Shown here one piece after another: positions 58,022 through 64,000 of a DNA stretch of 64,000 nucleotides. Source of the DNA: Lichina pygmaea (Eukaryota; Ascomycota; Lichinomycetes; Lichinales; Lichinaceae); contig OY730170.1 of assembly GCA_963422465.1 (NCBI GenBank), positions 1,798,001-1,862,000 of the forward strand, given 5' to 3'. Each line of letters opens with the position of its first letter. The stretch's first letter is position 1. Position numbers and translations under genes: made by a program. The notes under the pieces are model-generated. The model saw nothing but the letters and a program-made list of their open reading frames with translations, was not told the DNA's origin and did no database searches.

Positions 58022-61000
58022 GGGTGCTGAGGGTCGAGCAAAGAAGAAGCTCCAGTGCCTTGTTGCTGAAATGGAGGCGGATAGTGAAGACTTGTCGGCG
58101 ACGGTCATTGATGTGTCCGCGCTGCAGGCCGAGCTGTTCAGTCCTGCTCCTGCCGGAACTGCTGCAGGAGGAGCTGGCAGTTCACAAGGTTCCTGAGTGG
58201 CTCCCAGGTATTTTCCAAGTCTGGGTAGTCTTTCCACTTGACAAGGTATCGCTGACCTTTTCTCTTCAGGATCTGTTCGGCCTTGAATTCCTGTTCTTCC
58301 TCTGGTTGGTAATGAAATGTTTCCTGCAAGGGTGTGCTCTGGTCGGCTAATTCGATCATTAAGATGTGAAAGTTTGGGTGTACCCGAGCGTCTCTCAGTA
58401 GTCGCAGTCTGACGTTGACTGGTCCAGCTTTTTCTTCGACTGAAAATAGTCTGACCTTGACATGGTCCAGTTTCTTTGTTCTTGGTTTCTTTGTTTTCCA
58501 ATTTCTTGTGAGGAGGTAGACTTTATCCCCCTTCTTTAGCTGAGGTGCCATTTTTGATTTCTTGTCCATTTGATGTTGCATTCTTTCTGAGGTCTCTTGA
58601 AGGTAGTGCCTCATCATCATGTGTGTTTGTCGTAGGAGCTTGTTGTGTTGGAGTGCTTTCTCTGTGTTTGGTGAAGCTCTGCTTGGCATCCCAATGTTCG
58701 CATGTCATCCAAAATTGGCAAAAAATGGTGATTCCTTTGTTGAGTCTGATCTGTGCTGGTTGATTGCCAGCTGTGCCACCAGTAATAACTGTGCCCAATT
58801 GCTGTGGGTCTTGTTGATGTAATGCCGTAAGTAAGTCTCCAGGACTTGGTTCGCTCGCTCTGTCTGGCTGTCGGTTTGTGGATGATAGGCTGTAGACATT
58901 TTGGGTTTTGTTCCCATGGCTGCACTGATTGTCTTCCAGTAGTTGGATGTGAAGAGTTTATCTCTGTCTGTAATGATCATGATCAGAACTCCGTGGTCTC
59001 TGACCAATCTGTCCAGTAAGAGGTGTCCCAACTGTTCTGCTGTGTGGGTTTCCTTGAATAGTACCACTATTAGATATTTTGTGAATCTGTCCACTATCAC
59101 CATAATCGAGTTGTAGGTGATTCCTGTGACTGGGTCTTTGGACTTGGGTAGCTTTGTGATGAAGTCCATTGACACGTCTTCCCACAGGCCTTTCAGTATC
59201 ATGTTCGGGTGTCCTTCTCCGTATGGCTTATGTCTTCCATGTTTGTTTTTCTGGCATAGTAGACACTTGCTGATGTAGTTTGTGACATGTTGTCAGAGGT
59301 TAATGACATTGTTCCCTGCCTGTTGGATAAGGTCTGTGGTCTTGGAGATTCCTGGGTGACCGTGTGCTGGGTTATCATGGTAGTTCCTTATTAGTTCTTC
59401 AGTGTCTTCTGCCGTGAGCTTGTTGATCTGTGGTTGAGGCACCAGGTTTCCTTGCTGGTCCTGCTGTAAGATTGTTCCTTGGTGTTCATCATCTTCCATG
59501 TGGTCTTTTTGTCAGCTTAGTGCGTCTGCTCTCCTATTGTCTTGTCCAGGGGTGTACAAGATCTTGAACTTGTGTTGCCCTAGGAGTTCAGCCTATCTGA
59601 CTTGCTGTCTGTTCAGCTTCTTGGTTGTCGTGAACGTTGTCAGATTCTTGTGGTCTGTGAGAATGGTGAGTTCAGAACTGCTTTCCGCGTACACTCTCCA
59701 GTGTTCAAGTGTGTTGACGACTGCCAGTAGCTCTTTATCGTGGATATCATAGTTTTGTTCTGCTTGTGTCATTTTTCGTGAGTAGTAGGCAACTGGGTGC
59801 CACTTGCCGTCTGCCTGTTGGCATAGACATGCTCCCACTGCCTGATCTGAAGTGTCTGTCTTGATTCACGTCAGTTGGCCTGTCTTGAAGTTGAGGAGAA
59901 CTGGTTCCTTGGCGCAAGTGTCCTTGAGCTGTTGGAATGCTTTTTGTTGTCTCTCCATCCACCAGTACTCCACGTCCTTCTTTGTGAGTTCTGTCAGTGG
60001 TGTTGCCATCTGTGAGTAGTTCTTGATGAACTGTCGGTTGAAGTTGGCAAATCCTAGGAAGGCTTGTACTTCCTTAACTGATGTCAGTGTTGGCCATTGC
60101 TGAATCACTTTGATTTTCTCAGGGTCAATCTTGATCCCTTCGATCCGTATGATGTATCCGAGGAATTCAACTTCCAGTTTGTTGAACTCGCATTTCTTCA
60201 GGTTGAGCTTGAGCCCTGCCTCTTGTAGGCATCGTAGAACATCCTTCACATGTTTGGTATGTTCTTGTTGCATGTTCGAGTAGACAAGAATGTTGTCCAG
60301 GTAGGTGATAGCTGTTTGGTCCAGGTGTGCTCTGATGATGTTGTTGATCAATGCTTGACATGTTGCTGGTGTGTTTGTGAGTCTGAATGGCATAACCAGA
60401 TACTCGTAGTGTCTGTATCGGGTTCTGAAGGCTGTCTTCCATTCTTCTTCTTTTTTCATGCGTATCAGGTTGTATGCTCCTTTCAAGTCCAGCTTGGTAA
60501 AGATTGTAGCTTGGCTGATCCTGTCTCGCAATTTGTTCGCATTTGGCAGCAGATATCAATTCTTGATGGTAATGTTGTTGAGTTTCCTGTAATCCACACA
60601 AAGTCGAAGACTTCTGTCTTTCTTTGGTGCAAATAGTATTGGGTATCCTGCTGGCGATTGAGATTCTTGAATGAAACCCTTTTTCAGGTTTTCCTCCAGG
60701 TACTCGCGAAGTACTTGGAGCTCTTTCTCTGATAACTGGTAAATTGGTCCAAATTCTGGCTCTGTCCCTGGTTGCAACTTGATCTCATGATCCCAAGGTT
60801 GGTGCTTAGGCAACACTGCTGTTGTTGTCTCTTCCTGAAAGAGGTTATCATACCCAGGTCAGTACTCTTCAGGGATCTCCAGAGGGTTAACAACTTCCTC
60901 TCTCTTCATCTCTGACTGTTTGGCCACCTGGTTCCAGGGTGTGCCTGTCAAGGCAGACCTCTTCTCTTGAGAGTCGTCCTTTCTGTTGGTGAGGTTCCAC

Positions 61001-62993
61001 TGAGGACTCCTTCCCTCATCTGTCCATGCCTTCTGCGGCTGGTAACAGGTCTGAGCTGTGTTGTTAGTGCAGTTCCTAAACGTGAGTACTCCTGTCTTCC
61101 AGTTAACAACTGGGTTGTGCTTCTTTAGCCAAGGCATCCCCAAATAGATATCCTGAGTGGCCAACTTGACAATATCAAGGTGGATCCTTTCAGCATGGTG
61201 TCCGGTAACCATTTCCATTGGCTGCGTCTCATGGCAGACTAGCTCTGTCTGTCCATTTGCCATCATGAGCTGATAGGGCTGCTGCTTGCGTCTCCTTCCA
61301 GTGCCGAGGGTGTCGTAAAGTTGTCTTGAAATGTAGTTTCCACTGGCTCCAGAGTCAACAAGTGCGTATGTCCGTACTGGCGTGTTGGCGTGTAGTGACA
61401 CAGGCAATCGCAGGTGCTTTGCGTTGCTAGGGGTCATGTTGTTGAGCTCCTGATGTCGCCCCTTGACAAGGGAGTTCAGTCTTTTCCTGATTGAAGTGTC
61501 TTTCCACTGACTGGGCAATGGGTCCAGCCATTCCCATCAGTCCTGAGAAATCTGTTCATGAATTTGTCTTGCTGATGCTTGTCACATCCAGGCTTGAGGC
61601 AGTACTGCCAATTGTTGACGTAGCAGTTGTGGTTGTTGCCTTGCTGTAGGAACATGAGGTGTTTGTGCCAATCATGTGTGTGCCCGGGGAATGCAGTGTG
61701 TTGGTGTTTGTCCCAAAGGTGGATCTCACACGCATCCTTCTCGCAATTGACCCAATGTTTGTGGCAGGTGGCGTGGTAGGGTGAATGTCCTCTGTACCTT
61801 CGTAGTTGTTCGTGGTAGGTGCAGTAGTGCTTCATGCAAAACCTCCACTGTAGTTCGCTGTGCTGTAGATTTCGTGGGTCCATGCTGTAAGCATAGCTTC
61901 CTCGTGGTATTTCTTCTTTGATAGACGCGGGTTCGTCTCAGTCCCCATCAGAGGTGGTTAAGGGCTCCTGTCCCTTGTCCTGACCTGTTAGTTCTGGTAG
62001 GTTCTTGCCTCCTGATGTTGCCAGTTGGTGGGCTGCTTCCAATGTCTGATTGTAGTTGTCCCATTGTTCGAGGGATAGCTGAGCCTCTCCTGGTGGGTCC
62101 TCTGGCTTGATGACATTCCAGTCTCTGTCAAGCGTATTAAGTTGCTGTCAGTGCACCTTGTTCTTTGAACAACAGTCTTTCACCATGTGGCCTAGCTTGC
62201 CACAGGCATAGCACTTCAGTGCTTTCCTTTTTTTGTTGTTCCTTCCCTTTGTGAACCTTCCCTTGTGGTGGACTGCATCCAGTTCCATGGGTGCATAGCC
62301 ATATGGATCATGTGGTGGTGCCTTGTTAGGTGGCTTGTAGTGGTTGCTCACATGCCATGCAGGGTGGCTGTATCCTCCGTCGTGGTGTTTCTCCATTGCT
62401 CGCTTGAATAGTTTGTCATCAATGTTGATTGCTTGTGCGATGAGTTCATCCAGTGTGTTGACTGCTCGTCTGTTGAAGGTGATTTCATCCTTCACGTTTT
62501 CCTTGAGTCCACGTCAGTACATGACCATCAGGGCGTTGTCGTCCCAGTCAGTCAGTACTGAGTATTGTTTGAACTGCGTGGTGTACTCTGCGGCTGAGCG
62601 TTGTTGTTTGATGTGCTGGATCATTCGTATAGCCACTTTATCTTTGTTAGATAGTCCAAGGATCCTTTTGATCTCATCCTTGAATCATGTCCATTTCGTC
62701 ATCCATTCTGTTGTGCTGTCGTGGTCTCCGTTCTCTGAGAGATGTTTGTTGACGTAGGGTTTGATCCATCGATAAGCATTGCCTCTCATGTAAGTGGTTG
62801 CAAAGAGGGGCCACTTTTCCTTAGGCAGCTTCGTCTCTGGTTGGAATTGAAAGTAGACTTGGAGTTGCATGAGCCAGTCGTTGACCTTGTTTCTTTCACC
62901 GTAGAACAGGTCTGGCTTGGCGACGCTAATCTTTCCATCTGGGAAGTTGGGGTTGGTTGCTCCTGAGGTACTCATCCTTGAGGGTCTTCAAAG

Positions 62994-63592
62994 TGTTGCG
63001 GTCTGTACCGTACTGTCCTATCTGAGTATAGGATTAGGGCGAGAGGTGGAAGGCGGGTTGGTTCTCGCAGGAGAGGAGTGTCAAGGAGCGCGAAGGGGTT
63101 TGGTGGAACGTGGTGGTGGTGACACCTGATCAATGGCTTTGTACAAAGGATTGTATTGAAGTAGATCTAGTTGTCTGGATCACAACATGAGTTGAAGACG
63201 ATCGTTCCATAAGGGAACTATCGCCTGACTATATAGTGCTGGCCTGTCAAGATGATCAAGATTGTCTTGACAGTCTTGACGTCAAGACAGGTGAGATTGT
63301 CTTGACAGTCCCACCATGTTATGCACCCTGTGTCAAGACTGGTGAGATTGTCTTGATGCTTCATACATCATGCGTCAAGACTGGTGAGATTGTCTTGATA
63401 CTTCATGCATCATGCGTCAAGACTGGTGAGATTGTCTCGATGCTTCATGCATCATGCGTCGAGACTCCTGTGTGTGTCTCAACAGTCACGTGACCCCTTG
63501 TTGGTTGGTCACTTGACTTCCATGGTGTCCTCTTGCCTGGCCCACGGCCTGATTGCCTATAAATGAGTGGCTCCCATCCCTGGGTTGTAACA
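62994..63592 (-). repeat. Chromovirus 2 LTR (5' copy)
   Basis: 599 bp, same length as the 3' copy. Differences are all CG/TG/CA-type transitions. Confidence 0.95.
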
Positions 63593-63597
63593 ATCCT
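63593..63597. repeat. Target-site duplication of chromovirus 2, right
   Basis: ATCCT, same as 57212-57216; LINE sequence resumes after it. Confidence 0.9.
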
Positions 63598-64000
63598 CAA
63601 CTATCTCTCCTAAGTGGAAATTCACTTGGTTAAGTCAAATAACTACTAACCAGGCTAGTTCAAAGAAAGAACTACAAAAGCTTTTTACTAAAGAGTGGGA
63701 AGACCAATAGGAAGAGAAGAAAAGAAGAAGCTATCCAGGCTGGCAGACTTTCTGTCAAAAGCCACACAAAAACAATCTGAAGCTCTACAAAGAGTTACAG
63801 AAAGCTGAGGCAAGTCTGCTACTGCAAATCAGGACTGGAAGAATTGGTCTGGCAAGTTTTCTTTTCAGAGTGGGAGTTCCTGACTTCCCTACCCCACTAT
63901 GTGTGTGTGGCCAAGCAGAAGAAACTGCAAAACATATCACCTCTTCATGCTCTCTTTATTCAAGACAGACAACAAGTCTCTTTTAATCCCCAAGACTTCA

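Larger units (their letters stand above)
57217..63592 (-). mobile_element. Ty3/Gypsy chromovirus 2, fossil
   Basis: 6376-bp LTR retrotransposon read on the minus strand, with 599-bp LTRs (TGTTGC...GTAACA) and a 5-bp duplication ATCCT. Parts in order: gag beginning MSTSGATNPNFPDGKI (about 62.97 kb), CCHC knuckle (CYACGKLGHMVKDC), a Cys/His-rich module (61.9-61.5 kb), protease (LVDSGASGNYISRQ), reverse transcriptase (60.8-60.0 kb), RNase H, integrase (STAYHPQTDSQTERANQ), chromodomain (YLVKWKDYPDLENTWEP, about 58.2 kb). A purine tract (aggagaggagggtag) adjoins the 3' LTR. Frames are broken in about ten or more places. The LTRs differ by about two dozen transitions and no transversions, so it is older or more decayed than chromovirus 1. 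It is a distinct family by LTR and protein sequence. Confidence 0.92.
55616..64000 (+). mobile_element. Second chimeric retroposon: module W plus Tad-like LINE, split by chromovirus 2
   Basis: Module W (55616-56621) is followed directly by a LINE body (56622-57216, resuming at 63598 and running off the window). The LINE frame shows ARHGIVFSSEKYEILYFSRR, VRVLGVYLDAKLHWHKHQ, LLSYAVGIWFNPLRKSSN and, after the insertion, IRTGRIGLASFLFRVGVPDF. It has in-frame stops (for example near 56865) and is decayed. This LINE is a different family from the one fused to module W at 24.6 kb and joins at a different point in the polymerase gene. Confidence 0.75.

Overview
The window is from a filamentous ascomycete (Pezizomycotina). 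A Sordariomycete is likely, but that is inference. The eIF2-alpha, Spf1, Sec7, P5C reductase, Rrp45 and CRIPT homologues read like ascomycete proteins. Introns are mostly 45-115 nt with GTRNGT donors. A small hypervirulence-associated TUDOR protein is present, and the repeats are Tad-like LINEs and Ty3/Gypsy chromoviruses. Intergenic DNA is peppered with short GTAC-rich palindromes.

Layout. 0-47.7 kb is mostly gene-bearing: 3' part of eIF2-alpha (+), a small secreted Cys protein (-), the vacuolar TRP channel Yvc1 (+), the P5A ATPase Spf1 (-), pyruvate dehydrogenase E2 (-), the ARF-GEF Sec7 (+), then a 4-kb pocket of retroposed fragments and microsatellites (24.6-28.4 kb), a 16-exon phospholipase D (-), an HVA1-type TUDOR protein (+), pyrroline-5-carboxylate reductase (+), a CLC chloride channel (-), an intron-containing tRNA-Arg(ACG) (+), the exosome subunit Rrp45 (+), a second secreted Cys protein related to the first (-), mitochondrial ribosomal protein mL46 (+) and CRIPT (-). 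From 48.1 kb to the end the DNA is nested retroelements. Two LINE copies, arranged head to head, have each been split by a Ty3/Gypsy chromovirus with LTRs and a perfect 5-bp target-site duplication.

Most genes are housekeeping genes with no operon-like logic. The unusual content is in four places. (1) The chromovirus at 48.6-55.0 kb carries an antisense open frame between chromodomain and 3' LTR that encodes a perfect Zn(II)2Cys6 cluster plus a coiled coil; the second chromovirus has a Cys-rich antisense frame in the same place. (2) Both chromoviruses have tandem W-x2-C-x4-C-x2-H modules between the gag zinc knuckle and the protease. (3) Two genes 40 kb apart encode secreted proteins with the same six-Cys layout and the same phase-0 intron, so they are a candidate effector family. 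(4) A 1.0-kb non-coding module is fused to two different 5'-truncated LINEs, which suggests template-switch chimeric retroposition. Differences between repeat copies are almost all CpG to TpG/CpA transitions, which suggests CpG-directed RIP or methyl-C decay.

Exon coordinates were worked out by eye from splice signals, reading-frame closure and family alignment remembered from knowledge. Every multi-exon model for a recognised gene sums to a multiple of three.
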